A stretch of DNA of 57,523 nt from Paracoccaceae bacterium (GCA_023260655.1 JALQUU010000012.1:1-57523); one strand, 5' to 3'; numbered from the stretch's first letter, positions 47,893 to 57,523 are shown. The notes: generated by a model not told the origin, from the letters alone. Numbers and translations: made by a program.

Positions 47893-49011
47893 ATGGAAGT
47901 CGTCGCATTCTCACATAATTTGTGGCTGGTCGCCGCCTCTCTGGCTGTGGCTTTGATGGCGGGTTTTACCGGATTGAGCCTGACCAACGGGCTGTCCGAA
48001 TTCTCGCCTACGCAAAGGAAAATCGTGATCTCGCTTGCGGCAGTGGCGCTGGGGGGCGGGATCTGGTCGATGCATTTCGTGGCGATGCTCGGGCTGCAGC
48101 TTCCGTTCGACTTCTATTATGACGCTGCGGTCACTTTAGCGTCGGCTCTCGTGGCCATCCTCGTGGTGGGTGCCGCGCTTCTGATGCTGCATTTCGGGCA
48201 TAGAACCCGACAGAAGCTCGTTGCAGCGGGCGTGGTTGTGGGGGTCGGGATAATCGCAATGCATTATATCGGCATGGCCGCTCTGGAGCTTTGCCGCGCC
48301 TTGTATACGCCGCTTGGCATTGCGCTGTCGGTGGTGTCCTCCTGCCTTCTCAGCGTGGCGGCTTTCGGGATTGCTTATAGCAAACGGACTCGCCGGAATA
48401 TCCTGCTCGGAACTGTCGTGTTCGGGCTTGCAGTGTTTGCTGTCCATTTCATTGCAACGGCTGCGACGGACTTCACGCAGATCGCCACTTCATCGCAAGT
48501 CGGGCCGATGATGAGCAACGAGACGCTGGCGCTTGGCGTGGTTCTGTCGAGCTTTGCGCTCTGCGGGGCGTTCTTGCTGTCGACAGCGACTTTCCTGCCT
48601 ACGGAACCCGTGGCTGAGGAAAGGCCGGAGCCGGAAAAACCAGAGGCCAAGGAACCAGAGTCAGCCATCGCACGCGGTGCCAACACGCAAATTCCCTATG
48701 AGCTTGAGGGGCGGACGCAGTTCGTTGATGCGGCCTCGGTTGCGGTGATCCGGGCGGAGGGGCACTACACCTACATCTACACAAAATCCGGGCAGTTCTT
48801 CTGTGCCTGGTCGATTGCGGAGGCCGAAAAGCGGCTGGCGAAGTCCAATTTCGTGAAGACCCACCGCAGCTATCTGATCAATCCGCGGCTCGTAAACGGC
48901 TTCGAACGGTTGAAGGATACCGGTGTTTGTTACTTCAATCTGCCGGAGCTTCTGAAGGTTCCGGTGAGCCGCACGCAGCTCAAACCTGTCCGCGAGATAC
49001 TCGGCCTCTGA
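47893..49011 (+). CDS. coxC: CoxC-like MHYT-LytTR regulator
   Basis: This 372-residue protein has an N-terminal MHYT membrane sensor of about seven helices, with SMHFVAM, AMHYIGMAA and VHFIATAA as the three signature copies. A Pro/Glu-rich linker (about 238-258) joins it to a C-terminal LytTR DNA-binding domain (HYTYIYTKSGQFF, then FVKTHRSYLINPRLV). CoxC of carboxydotrophs has this layout, and MHYT domains are thought to bind copper and sense CO, O2 or NO. It heads the cox cluster. The ATG at 47893 is 16 nt from the ribosome site, so a CTG at 47881 is an alternative start. Confidence 0.9.
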   Translation: MEVVAFSHNLWLVAASLAVALMAGFTGLSLTNGLSEFSPTQRKIVISLAAVALGGGIWSMHFVAMLGLQLPFDFYYDAAVTLASALVAILVVGAALLMLHFGHRTRQKLVAAGVVVGVGIIAMHYIGMAALELCRALYTPLGIALSVVSSCLLSVAAFGIAYSKRTRRNILLGTVVFGLAVFAVHFIATAATDFTQIATSSQVGPMMSNETLALGVVLSSFALCGAFLLSTATFLPTEPVAEERPEPEKPEAKEPESAIARGANTQIPYELEGRTQFVDAASVAVIRAEGHYTYIYTKSGQFFCAWSIAEAEKRLAKSNFVKTHRSYLINPRLVNGFERLKDTGVCYFNLPELLKVPVSRTQLKPVREILGL

Positions 49012-49144
49012 GGCTTTCGCAGTTCGTGCAGGATTTTCGCATTTCGTGAAAAACACCTCTGTTTTCGGTGGGTAATCGCTGCTTCGGTATGCGGTTGGAT
49101 GCAGCTTCCCATTGCCTAATCATCAACGGCGGGGAGGGCCCAGA

Positions 49145-49999
49145 ATGATTCCAGCTCCATTCGACTACCACCGTCCGAGTGACCTGAAGGGCGTTCTCGC
49201 GCTCTTGCAGGAGCACGGGGACGAAGCACGCGTGATCGCGGGGGGGCATAGTTTGATCCCGATGATGAAACTTCGCATGGCCGAAGTTCCACATCTGATC
49301 GACTTGCAATCCATCGATAGCCTCAAGGGGATTTCGATCGCTGGCACGAAAGTGACCATCGGCGCACTGGTGACGCAGCATGATATTATCGATCATCCTG
49401 AACTCGGGCGCGTTGCACCGATCCTGAAGGAAACCTCGCTGCAGATAGCGGACCCGCAAGTGCGTTACATGGGCACCGTGGGCGGCAACGTTGCCAACGG
49501 CGATCCGGGCAATGACATGCCGGGGCTGATGCAATGCCTCGACGCGACGATCCATCTCATCGGGCCGAACGGCACGCGTGAAGTGGCAGCGCGGGACTAT
49601 TACGAGGCGGCCTACATGACCGCTCGTGACGACGGTGAGGTGCTCACGGCGATCAGCTTCGATGCCCCGGCTGGGGGCTATGCCTACGAGAAGCAGAAGC
49701 GGAAGATCGGTGATTACGCGACGGCCGCTGCCGCTGTGACGATCCAGAAAGCGGGCGGCAAAGTCGCCTCCGCCTCGATCGCGATGACCAACCTCAGCGA
49801 CACGCCTGTCTGGTCGGAAGCTGCAGGCGCGGCCCTTGAGGGCACGACCTGCGATGCGGCGGCCATCAAGGCGGCCGTTGCGGCGATGCTCGATGACATC
49901 GATCCGACCGAAGACAACCGTGGCCCCGTTGCGTTCAAGCGCCATGTGGCCGGCATCATCCTGACCCGCGCCATCACCCGCGCGTGGGACCGCGCGTAA
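49145..49999 (+). CDS. coxM: CO dehydrogenase FAD subunit CoxM
   Basis: This 284-residue subunit of aerobic CO dehydrogenase binds FAD through [15 protein letters not shown] and [16 protein letters not shown]. It passes electrons from the iron-sulfur subunit towards the quinone pool. The ATG at 49145 follows GGGGAGGG; the frame is open upstream to 49112. Order coxM-S-L is that of form I clusters. Confidence 0.95.
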   Translation: MIPAPFDYHRPSDLKGVLALLQEHGDEARVIAGGHSLIPMMKLRMAEVPHLIDLQSIDSLKGISIAGTKVTIGALVTQHDIIDHPELGRVAPILKETSLQIADPQVRYMGTVGGNVANGDPGNDMPGLMQCLDATIHLIGPNGTREVAARDYYEAAYMTARDDGEVLTAISFDAPAGGYAYEKQKRKIGDYATAAAAVTIQKAGGKVASASIAMTNLSDTPVWSEAAGAALEGTTCDAAAIKAAVAAMLDDIDPTEDNRGPVAFKRHVAGIILTRAITRAWDRA

Positions 50000-50009
50000 G
50001 GAGAGACGC

Positions 50010-50500
<491 letters not shown>

Positions 50501-50504
<4 letters not shown>

Positions 50505-52918
50505 AAGACCTGACCGACGACCAGAAGGAACGCTCAGCCAATCTCAAAGGCATGGGCTGCTCCCGTAAGCGGGTGGAAGACGCGCGCTTCACACAGGGCA
50601 AAGGCAACTACGTTGACGACATCAAGTTGCCGGGGATGCTCCATGGTGACTTCGTGCGCTCGCCTTATGCGCATGCTCGCATCAAATCCATCGACGTCTC
50701 GAAAGCCATGGCTTTGGACGGGGTGGTTGCGGTGTTGACCGCTGCCGATCTCGCGCCGCTCAGCCTGCACTGGATGCCCACGCTCGCGGGTGACAAGCAG
50801 ATGGTGCTCGCGGATGGCAAGGTGCTTTTCCAAGGCCAGGAAGTGGCCTTTGTCGTAGCCAAGAACCGTTTCATTGCAGCTGACGCGGTGGAACTAGTGG
50901 AAGTGGATTACGAAGAACTTCCGGTGATCGTGGACCCGTTCGAAGCACTGCAATCCGATGTGGTGCTGCGCGAAGATATCGCCGACAAGAAGGAAGGCGC
51001 GCATGGGCCTCGCAAGCATCACAACCACATCTTCACGTGGGAAGTGGGGCAGGAAGCCGAGACCAATGACGTGATCTCGAACGCCGATGTGGTGGCGACC
51101 GAGACGGTTTATTATCACCGCACCCATCCTTGCCCACTGGAAACCTGCGGTTCCGTGGCATCGATGGACAAGGTGAACGGCAAGCTGACGGTTTGGGGCA
51201 CGTTCCAAGCGCCTCACGTGGTGCGGACGGTGGCGTCGCTTCTTTCTGGGATCGAAGAGCACAATATCCGCGTGATCTCGCCCGATATCGGTGGTGGTTT
51301 CGGCAACAAGGTCGGGGTCTATCCGGGCTATGTCTGCTCCATCGTGGCGTCGATTGTCACCGGTGTTCCGGTGAAGTGGATCGAAGACCGCATGGAAAAC
51401 CTGATGTCGACGTCTTTTGCGCGCGACTACTGGATGACGGGCAAGATCGCTGCGACCAAGGAAGGCAAGATCACGGGCCTGCATTGCCACGTGACCGCCG
51501 ACCATGGCGCTTTTGACGCATGTGCGGACCCGACCAAATTCCCGGCGGGCTTCATGAACATCTGCACCGGTTCCTATGACATCCCGACCGCCTATCTTGC
51601 CGTGGACGGTGTTTACACCAACAAGGCACCGGGTGGTGTGGCGTATCGCTGCTCGTTCCGTGTGACCGAAGCGGTGTATTTCATCGAACGCATGATCGAG
51701 GTTCTGGCGATCGAGTTGAATATGGATGCGGCAGAGCTGCGCCGGATCAACTTCATCAAGAAAGAACAGTTCCCCTACCAGTCCGCACTGGGTTGGGAAT
51801 ACGACTCGGGCGACTATCACACGGCATGGGACAAAGCACTGAAGGCTGTGGATTACGAAGGTCTCCGCAAGGAGCAGGCGGATCGGATCGAAGCGTTCAA
51901 ACGCGGGGAAACCCGTTCGCTGATGGGGATCGGCCTTAGCTTCTTCACGGAGATCGTGGGGGCAGGCCCGGTCAAGAATTGCGATATTCTTGGCATGGGT
52001 ATGTTCGACAGCTGCGAAATCCGAATCCACCCGACGGGTTCGGCCATCGCGCGCCTCGGCACCATTTCTCAGGGGCAGGGCCACGCGACGACCTTTGCGC
52101 AAATCCTTGCGTCGGAAATCGGCCTGCCTGCGGATAGCATCACCATCGAGGAAGGCGACACCGATACCGCGCCTTACGGGCTTGGCACCTACGGGTCGCG
52201 CTCTACTCCGGTGGCGGGTGCCGCTACGGCAATGGCTGGGCGCAAAATCCGCGCCAAGGCGCAGATGATCGCGGCTTACCTTCTTGAAGTGCACGACAAT
52301 GATGTGGAGTGGGATATCGACCGCTTCGTCGTCAAAGGGGCGCCCGAGCGCTTCAAGACGATGAAGGAAATCGCCTATGCCGCTTACAATCAGGCGATCC
52401 CCGGTGTGGAACCCGGCTTGGAGGCGGTCAGCTACTACGATCCGCCGAACATGACCTATCCCTTCGGTGCCTATGTTTGTGTGATGGATATCGACGTCGA
52501 CACCGGCGTGCAGACCATCCGCAAATTCTACGCACTCGATGACTGCGGCACGCGGATCAACCCGATGATCATCGAAGGCCAAGTGCATGGTGGCCTGACC
52601 GAAGCGCTCGCCGTGGCGCTGGGGCAGGAGATTGCCTACGACAAAATGGGCAACGTGAAGACCGGGACGTTCATGGACTTCTTCCTGCCCACGGCATGGG
52701 AAGTTCCGAACTACATCACAGATCACACGGTAACGCCGTCGCCGCATCACCCGATTGGGGCGAAAGGCGTTGGTGAAAGCCCCCATGTGGGCGGCGTGCC
52801 GTGCTTCTCCAATGCGGTGAACGATGCGTTTCGCGCCTTCGGGCTGCGTCACACGCATATGCCGCATGACCATTGGCGGATCTGGCAGACCGCCAACAAG
52901 CTCGGCTTGCACGGTTAA
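50501..52918 (+). CDS. coxL: Form I CO dehydrogenase molybdenum subunit CoxL
   Basis: This 805-residue catalytic subunit oxidizes CO to CO2 at a Cu-S-Mo site. It has the form I active-site loop VAYRCSFR with Cys384 as the copper ligand, and the catalytic glutamate Glu759 in GVGESPH. These equal Cys388 and Glu763 of Oligotropha, with the same offset. The ATG at 50501 overlaps coxS. The loop sequence separates it from the form II (AYRGAGR) homologues that need not oxidize CO. Confidence 0.96.
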
Positions 52919-52925
52919 GACAACG

Positions 52926-52949
52926 GGCTGCCCCGGCAACGGGGCAGCC
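52926..52949 (+). other. Hairpin between coxL and coxD
   Basis: A perfect 9-bp GC stem GGCTGCCCC/GGGGCAGCC with a 6-nt loop follows the coxL stop by 7 bp. Without a T-run it is likelier to protect the coxMSL message, or reduce expression of the maturation genes, than to end transcription. Confidence 0.65.
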
Positions 52950-52968
52950 TGCCGAACGGGAGGGCGGC

Positions 52969-53841
52969 ATGACCTGTGCAGAATTGCAAAACGCGATGGC
53001 GGCTGAGGGCTATGTGGCCTCGGATGATCTGGCCATGGCGATCCACCTTGCGCTTGTGCTAGGGCGGCCTTTGCTGCTTGAGGGGGCGGCAGGGGTTGGC
53101 AAAACCGAAATCGCGCGCGTTCTTGCCGCTGTGCGCGATACGCGCCTGATCCGCTTACAGTGCTACGAGGGGCTCGATGCCTCGCAGGCGATTTACGAAT
53201 GGAATTACCAGAAACAACTGTTGGCGATCCGGGCCGCCGCTGAGGGGGGCGACGTTTCCAAGGTAGAAGCGCGGATTTTCTCGGAGGAGTTCTTGTTAGA
53301 GCGGCCGCTGCTGGCAGCGATCCGGCAGTTGAAGGCACCTGTCTTGCTCGTGGACGAGATCGACCGCGCAGATGAGGAGTTCGAGGCCTATCTGTTGGAG
53401 GTTCTGGCAGAGTTTCAGGTGACGATCCCCGAGTTGGGAACGATCCCAGCAAAGACACGGCCCATCGTTATCCTGACGGCCAATGGCACGCGCGATCTGT
53501 CCGACGCGCTCCGCCGCCGCTGCCTTTACGCCAATATCGGCTATCCCGACCGGAAGACGGAGTTGCGCATTCTGAAGGCCCGCCGCCCGCAGATCGAGGC
53601 CGCGCTTGCGGGGCAGATCGTGGGCTTCGTGCAAAGCCTGCGGAAAGAGGATCTGGAGAAAACGCCGGGCATTGCGGAGATGCTGGATTTCGCTGCCGCT
53701 CTGATCGGGCTGGGGATCAATGATCTGACCGAAAATCCCGCGATCTTGCAGGCGACCATGGCGGCGCTTTTGAAGACCGAAGTGGACCGGTTCAACATCA
53801 CGACCGAGATCACCCAGCGGCTTGCGGGGCAGGCCGCATGA
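52969..53841 (+). CDS. coxD: CoxD, MoxR-type AAA+ ATPase
   Basis: This 290-residue AAA+ ATPase has Walker A GAAGVGKT (39-46), Walker B PVLLVDEIDRADEEFEAYLL and sensor LTANGTRDLSDALRRR. CoxD is needed to insert sulfur and copper into the CO dehydrogenase site. The ATG at 52969 follows GGGAGG; the open frame extends into coxL without support. Its end overlaps the coxE start by 4 bp. Confidence 0.94.
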   Translation: MTCAELQNAMAAEGYVASDDLAMAIHLALVLGRPLLLEGAAGVGKTEIARVLAAVRDTRLIRLQCYEGLDASQAIYEWNYQKQLLAIRAAAEGGDVSKVEARIFSEEFLLERPLLAAIRQLKAPVLLVDEIDRADEEFEAYLLEVLAEFQVTIPELGTIPAKTRPIVILTANGTRDLSDALRRRCLYANIGYPDRKTELRILKARRPQIEAALAGQIVGFVQSLRKEDLEKTPGIAEMLDFAAALIGLGINDLTENPAILQATMAALLKTEVDRFNITTEITQRLAGQAA

Positions 53842-55016
53842 GCAGGGTCACCAAATTCTCCGGCCGCGATCCGGGCCCCGGAGCCAGACTGGCGGGGTTC
53901 GCGGGACATTTGCGGGATCACGGCTTTCGCGTGGGTGTTGCCGAGGTCGAGGCCTCCATGCAGGCGCTGTCCAGCATCGAGGCGCAGTCTCCGGCGCAGG
54001 TGCGGCACGCGCTCAAGGTGGTGCTGACCGGGTCAGCGGAGGATTACGCGCGGTTCGATGACCTCTTCGACAGTTTCTGGCTGAATGGCGGGCGCGTGGC
54101 GCAGCGCATTGCCAGAACCAATAGCCTTTCCCCGCATGTGCATTCGTCGCGGAACGCTGCTGTGGGGGCCGATGGCGGCTCTGCCGGCGAGGCGACGGCG
54201 CCGGATGGTGGAGAGGGTGAAAGCGAAGCGGGGGGCGAAGGCAAGCTCGTTGCGACCACGGTTCATCAGAAGATGCGCCGCGATCTACGCGATGTTGTAG
54301 AGCCGGACGATATCCGCGAGGCAGAAGTTATCGCGCGGCGGCTCGGCGCAGCGCTGCGAGATCATCGCTCGCGGCGGCGCAAGGCGGCGCAAAAGGGCGA
54401 CCGCATTCATTTCCGGAAACTGATCCGCCAGAGCCTGCAAACCGGTGGGGAGCCGATCCGCTTGCCGATGAAAGCCCGCCCGGATCGCCCGCAAAAGATC
54501 GTGGCGATTTGCGATGTGTCGGGGTCGATGACGCTTTATGCACGGGTGTTTCTGGCCTTTGTAGCCGGACTTTTGCGAGCGGATGAGACGGCGGACGCAT
54601 ACCTTTTCCACACGAGATTGGTGCGGATTGCAGAAGCCCTTCGCGACCGTGATCCGATGCGGGCCTTGGGGCGGCTTTCGGTGCTAGCGGATGGCTTCGG
54701 GGGCGGTTCGAAGATCGGGGCATCGCTCCAGCGCTTCTCCAAGACCTATGCGCGGAAATTCGTGGATGGGCGGACAGTGGTTTTGATCCTGTCCGATGGC
54801 TACGACACCGGTGCTCCCGAGGAATTGGCGCAGGCGATGCGCCTGTTGAAAAAACGCGGCTGCAAGGTGGTCTGGCTCAACCCTTTGAAATCATGGGCGG
54901 GTTACGAACCCGTTGCGGCTGGGATGGCTGCGGCAATGCCTTTCATCGATCTCTTCCGGCCGGCAAACACGCTGGCCGATCTTGGCTCTATTGAAAAGGA
55001 GTTGATGCGACTATGA
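53838..55016 (+). CDS. coxE: CoxE, von Willebrand-A protein
   Basis: This 392-residue protein has a helical N-terminal half, a low-complexity Gly/Glu-rich patch (about 108-138) and a C-terminal VWA domain with the metal site DVSGSM (Asp226, Ser228, Ser230). MoxR ATPases and VWA proteins act as pairs, so it is the adaptor of CoxD in CO dehydrogenase maturation. Overlaps of 4 bp with coxD and coxF show tight coupling. Confidence 0.94.
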   Translation: MSRVTKFSGRDPGPGARLAGFAGHLRDHGFRVGVAEVEASMQALSSIEAQSPAQVRHALKVVLTGSAEDYARFDDLFDSFWLNGGRVAQRIARTNSLSPHVHSSRNAAVGADGGSAGEATAPDGGEGESEAGGEGKLVATTVHQKMRRDLRDVVEPDDIREAEVIARRLGAALRDHRSRRRKAAQKGDRIHFRKLIRQSLQTGGEPIRLPMKARPDRPQKIVAICDVSGSMTLYARVFLAFVAGLLRADETADAYLFHTRLVRIAEALRDRDPMRALGRLSVLADGFGGGSKIGASLQRFSKTYARKFVDGRTVVLILSDGYDTGAPEELAQAMRLLKKRGCKVVWLNPLKSWAGYEPVAAGMAAAMPFIDLFRPANTLADLGSIEKELMRL

Positions 55017-55813
55017 TCTCTACGACACCTAAACAGACGCTTCTTGATGATCTCGCTCGAACCCTTTCGGAAAAGAGCGAACCCTATGCTGTGGCCACTG
55101 TGATCCGGGCGGTGGGGCTGACGGCGGCAAAGCCGGGGGCCAAGGCGATCCTCAACCATGAAGGGGCCATCATCGAGGGCTGGATCGGAGGAGGCTGCGT
55201 TCGGGCCGCTTTGACCAAAGCCACGTTGAAAGCCTTGGCCGATGGCGCGCCGCAGCTGATTTCCCTCGCCCCTGCCGAAGCACTTGCCGAGATGCACGTA
55301 GAGGCAGGCGCGGAGGTGAACGGGGTGCGCTACGCCAAGAACGGCTGCCCTTCCAAGGGGTCACTGGATATCTTTTTGGAGCCCGTTTTGCCGATGCCGG
55401 AACTCTTCATCTACGGGCAGTCCCCGGTTGCCCGCGCCTTGGTTTCGCTGGCCCCGCGTTTTGACTGGATGGTGCAGACCGTCGGGTCCGACATGCCGGT
55501 TCGCGCGCTTCCGCAAGGGGCGCGGCGGATGATCGTGGTGGCGACGCAAGGCAAGGACGATCTGGCTTGCCTCGTTTCGGCCTTGGCCACAGAGGCCGAA
55601 CACATCGCTTTCGTTGCGAGCCGGAAGAAGTGGGCGTCACTCTCTGCCAAACTCGCAGAGGCAGGGTTGCACGCGGAGGATCTGGCGCGGGTTCAGGCTC
55701 CGGCGGGGCTCGCCATCGATGCCGTGACGCCGGACGAGATCGCGCTGTCGATCCTTGGGCAACTCATCCAGATCCGGCGCAGCAAGCAGCGCGAGGGCTT
55801 GGATCATGTCTGA
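55013..55813 (+). CDS. coxF: CoxF, XdhC-like maturation factor
   Basis: This 266-residue protein belongs to the XdhC/CoxF family, which binds the molybdenum cofactor and helps load it into CoxL. Typical parts are VATVIRAVGLTAAKPGAKAI, GGGCVRAAL, the Rossmann part ELFIYGQSPVARALVSLAP and HIAFVASRKKWASL. It starts inside the coxE end and overlaps the small gene that follows by 8 bp. Confidence 0.93.
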   Translation: MISTTPKQTLLDDLARTLSEKSEPYAVATVIRAVGLTAAKPGAKAILNHEGAIIEGWIGGGCVRAALTKATLKALADGAPQLISLAPAEALAEMHVEAGAEVNGVRYAKNGCPSKGSLDIFLEPVLPMPELFIYGQSPVARALVSLAPRFDWMVQTVGSDMPVRALPQGARRMIVVATQGKDDLACLVSALATEAEHIAFVASRKKWASLSAKLAEAGLHAEDLARVQAPAGLAIDAVTPDEIALSILGQLIQIRRSKQREGLDHV

Positions 55814-55931
55814 GAGTGAACCCTCGGAGAAGCCAGCGCTCCTTCGCCTTTTCGAAAGCCTCAAGAAAGGTCGCGTGTTGACGCCGGAACAGGCCGAACT
55901 TCTTGCGACCATCAAACTCCCCTGTTGTTAA
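55806..55931 (+). CDS. 41-residue protein of the cox cluster ending in Cys-Cys
   Basis: An ATG inside the coxF end opens a 41-codon frame encoding a helical, charged peptide: MSESEPSEKPALLRLFES, then LKKGRVLTPEQAELL, ending IKLPCC. It is too short for usual gene finding. Overlap with coxF, coding-like composition and a 14-bp gap to coxG make translation likely. The terminal cysteine pair suggests metal or sulfur binding, perhaps in copper or sulfur insertion. That role is speculation; I do not recognise the family. Confidence 0.6.
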   Translation: MSESEPSEKPALLRLFESLKKGRVLTPEQAELLATIKLPCC

Positions 55932-55945
55932 AGAAGGACCAATCC

Positions 55946-56398
55946 ATGGAACTTAAGGACGAAATCCTGATCGATGCCCCGAAAGTCCGCGTGTATGCGG
56001 CGCTGAATGATCCGGAAATCCTGAAGCAGTGCATTCCGGGCTGCGAGGAATTGATCCAGCATTCCGAAACCGATCTGGAGGCCTTGGTGGTGCTGAAGAT
56101 CGGGCCTGTGAAAGCGAAATTCGGCGGCACGGTAACGCTGGACAAGTCTGGCGCTCCGGATGCGTTTTCCCTGACGGGCCAGGGCAATGGTGGCGCTGCG
56201 GGCCATGCCAAGGGGGGCGCGGAGGTCACGCTGCGGGAAGTCGATGGCAAAACGCTGCTGAGCTACGACGCGAAGGCCGAGATCGGTGGCAAGCTTGCGC
56301 AGCTTGGAAGCCGATTGATCCAGAGCACGGCGAAGAAGTTGGCGGGTGCCTTCTTCAACAAGTTTGCCGAAGTGATCTCGGAAAAGGCCGAGGCTTGA
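55946..56398 (+). CDS. coxG: CoxG, SRPBCC-fold CO dehydrogenase partner
   Basis: This 150-residue protein has the START/SRPBCC fold of CoxG: MELKDEILIDAPKVRVYAAL, then ILKQCIPGCEEL and SYDAKAEIGGKLAQLGSRLI. CoxG is linked to membrane attachment of CO dehydrogenase and to quinone delivery. It ends soon after the core helix (KLAGAFFNKFAEVISEKAEA), so it lacks the long C-terminal tail of some homologues. The ATG at 55946 follows AAGAAGGA. A terminator follows. Confidence 0.92.
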   Translation: MELKDEILIDAPKVRVYAALNDPEILKQCIPGCEELIQHSETDLEALVVLKIGPVKAKFGGTVTLDKSGAPDAFSLTGQGNGGAAGHAKGGAEVTLREVDGKTLLSYDAKAEIGGKLAQLGSRLIQSTAKKLAGAFFNKFAEVISEKAEA

Positions 56399-56413
56399 GT
56401 TCAAAAAATCAAG

Positions 56414-56443
56414 GGAGGCCCGGATGATCCGGGCCTCCTTTAT
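56414..56443. terminator. Bidirectional terminator between coxG and the Rieske gene
   Basis: The 10-bp stem GGAGGCCCGG/CCGGGCCTCC with a 5-nt loop is followed by TTTATATCTT on the plus strand. On the minus strand it is followed by CTTGATTTTTTG, so it serves both converging genes. Confidence 0.88.
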
Positions 56444-57523
56444 ATCTTGAGGCGACCTTCGAGAGCTGCGTCAATCGCGTTTTGGCCGAATTGCAGGCCG
56501 CATTCGTATTTGCCGAAGGTGAAGCCCGTGTTCGCCCCGGAGTTAAGGCCCTTCTGGATGCCTTCGCCGATGACGAAATCCTCTTCGAACACGACGCGGA
56601 TGAGGTCGTAGTTCTTGGAGTAGTATTTCAGGGCCTTCTCGGTCTTGGGTTCTTCCGGCGTCAACATCATGCACTGGAACACACAGGTGCCCGTTCCGGT
56701 GGGGATCACGGTGTGGATGTAGACGTGATCGTTCTGCACCTGCACGAAATTCGCGGGGAAGAGATAGTTCTGGGTGAGGAAGTACGGGCGGTAGTACCAT
56801 TTTTCCTTGGGCTTGCCGCGCAGTGCCTCGATGTTCGGTCGAGGCAGCGAGTGGCGAACGTGCGGGCCGTAATTGTAGTGGACGCTCTGGTTATCGAGAT
56901 AGCCCGCGCAGGCGGTTGTGCTGTGGGCATGGCAGAAATGGTAGCTTTCCTGAAAGCCTTCCAAGAGAAGCCGCCAGCTCATGTTTTTCGGCAGTTCCCA
57001 TTTGCGGAACACGAAGTGGGATCCGAGATCCAGATTGGTCGGTTGCTCCGCCATCGGGGCGAGCCATGCGTCAATGTCGATCTCGTGGTCCGGTACCGAA
57101 GGCATGACCCAGATCAGGCCGAAACGCTCCCAAGCAGGGAGTTCAACGAGGCCGAGTTGGCTGCGGTCCACACCTTCGAAGCCGGCAGGATGGGGCATGC
57201 CGCGCAGCTTGCCATCAAGGCCATACGTCCAGGAATGGTAGGGGCAGGAGAAGGTGCGGGCTTTGCCGCAGGGCTCGTTTTGCAGTCGCGCGCCGCGGTG
57301 GTGGCAAACTTTGAGGTAGGCTTTCAATGCGCCGTCTTGCGTGCGGGTGACGAGGATCGGAACGCCAGTTGCGTCATGGGTGAAGAAGTCACCGGGTTCG
57401 GCAACTTGCGAAATGTGCCGAGGATCAAGGGAAATTTACGGAAGAGAACGTCGATCTCTTTCTGGACCTCATTTCGGGTGCCTCAGTCGCGGGTTCGAGA
57501 GGATCGAGACGATGTCTGCGATC
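56440..57523 (-). pseudogene. Rieske ring-hydroxylating oxygenase alpha subunit, frameshifted, 5' end outside window
   Basis: The intact part (from 57420 down) encodes a Rieske [2Fe-2S] domain (CHHRGARL and CPYHSWTYG) and the catalytic iron domain (GFQESYHFCHAHS). It resembles Rieske aromatic or quaternary-amine oxygenases. The codon at 57327 is TTG and is not the true start, since HISQVAEPGDFF is readable upstream in the same frame. Further upstream the protein needs two frame changes: one base is missing near 57415-57419, and another indel lies near 57471-57474. Pieces such as EIDVLFRKFPLILG and ADIVSILSNPRLRHP are in other frames. The gene is probably broken. Confidence 0.75.

Noticed and set aside
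49112-49144. N-terminal extension of CoxM to 49112
   Set aside because: The ribosome site GGGGAGGG lies inside the extension, just before the family start at 49145.
50894-53458. 854-codon open frame on the minus strand
   Set aside because: It is antisense to coxL and coxD and has no recognisable domain or ribosome site; length alone is explained by high GC content.

Overview
The window is high-GC alphaproteobacterial DNA, most like the family Rhodobacteraceae. The signs are a complete thiosulfate-oxidizing sox cluster in Paracoccus-like order, a form I CO dehydrogenase cluster in coxC-M-S-L-D-E-F-G order, an NDUFA12-type complex I accessory gene, a GapR homologue, DUF2155, and an intergenic element ending in CCCGGGATATTT that I recognise from Rhodobacterales genomes. 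The combination suggests a marine, carboxydovore-like heterotroph that also draws electrons from thiosulfate and CO.

Layout. 1-2.9 kb: the 3' end of a tRNA gene, then a thiolase/acyl-CoA dehydrogenase pair. 2.9-15.2 kb: the sox region, with soxSRT leftward and soxVWXYZABCDEF rightward, and candidate SoxR operators at the soxS/V, soxW/X and soxB/C gaps. 15.3-24.7 kb: housekeeping genes (a photolyase-like gene, clpP, clpX, a RidA protein, a cupin, NDUFA12, mlaD-like, DUF2155, aat, accC, accB). 24.1-31.6 kb: a PAS-LuxR regulator, an acyl-CoA ligase and a five-gene LIV-type ABC transporter. 31.8-37.7 kb: an ScfR/RamB-like regulator, a receiver protein, a symporter-type histidine kinase and a FliM/FliN-like gene with an in-frame stop. 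37.7-40.6 kb: a second sulfur module (persulfide dioxygenase-like enzyme, PmpA/PmpB-like YeeE proteins, TIGR01244-type protein), divergent from a TraR/DksA-like gene behind a perfect FNR box. 40.7-46.0 kb: a divergent FadJ-like protein, gapR, a clear pseudogene and a ferric-iron-type permease. 46.06-47.7 kb: tRNA-Thr carrying a tiny integrase element with 21-bp direct repeats and a nested 80-bp inverted repeat. 47.9-56.4 kb: the cox cluster, including an unlisted 41-codon gene between coxF and coxG. 56.4-57.5 kb: a Rieske oxygenase gene whose 5' part is frameshifted and runs off the window.

How it fits together. SoxXA, SoxYZ, SoxB and SoxCD oxidize thiosulfate in the periplasm. SoxV, SoxW and SoxS supply reductant to it, and SoxR (two conserved cysteines) probably represses it. 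The PDO/PmpAB module probably handles persulfide and sulfite. CoxMSL oxidizes CO, and CoxD, E and F assemble its Cu-S-Mo site. The acyl-CoA ligase, LIV transporter, thiolase, dehydrogenase and FadJ-like genes point to organic acid catabolism. The least familiar object is the integrase element at tRNA-Thr. Three genes (FliM-like, 43.4-44.3 kb, Rieske) carry apparent inactivating lesions.
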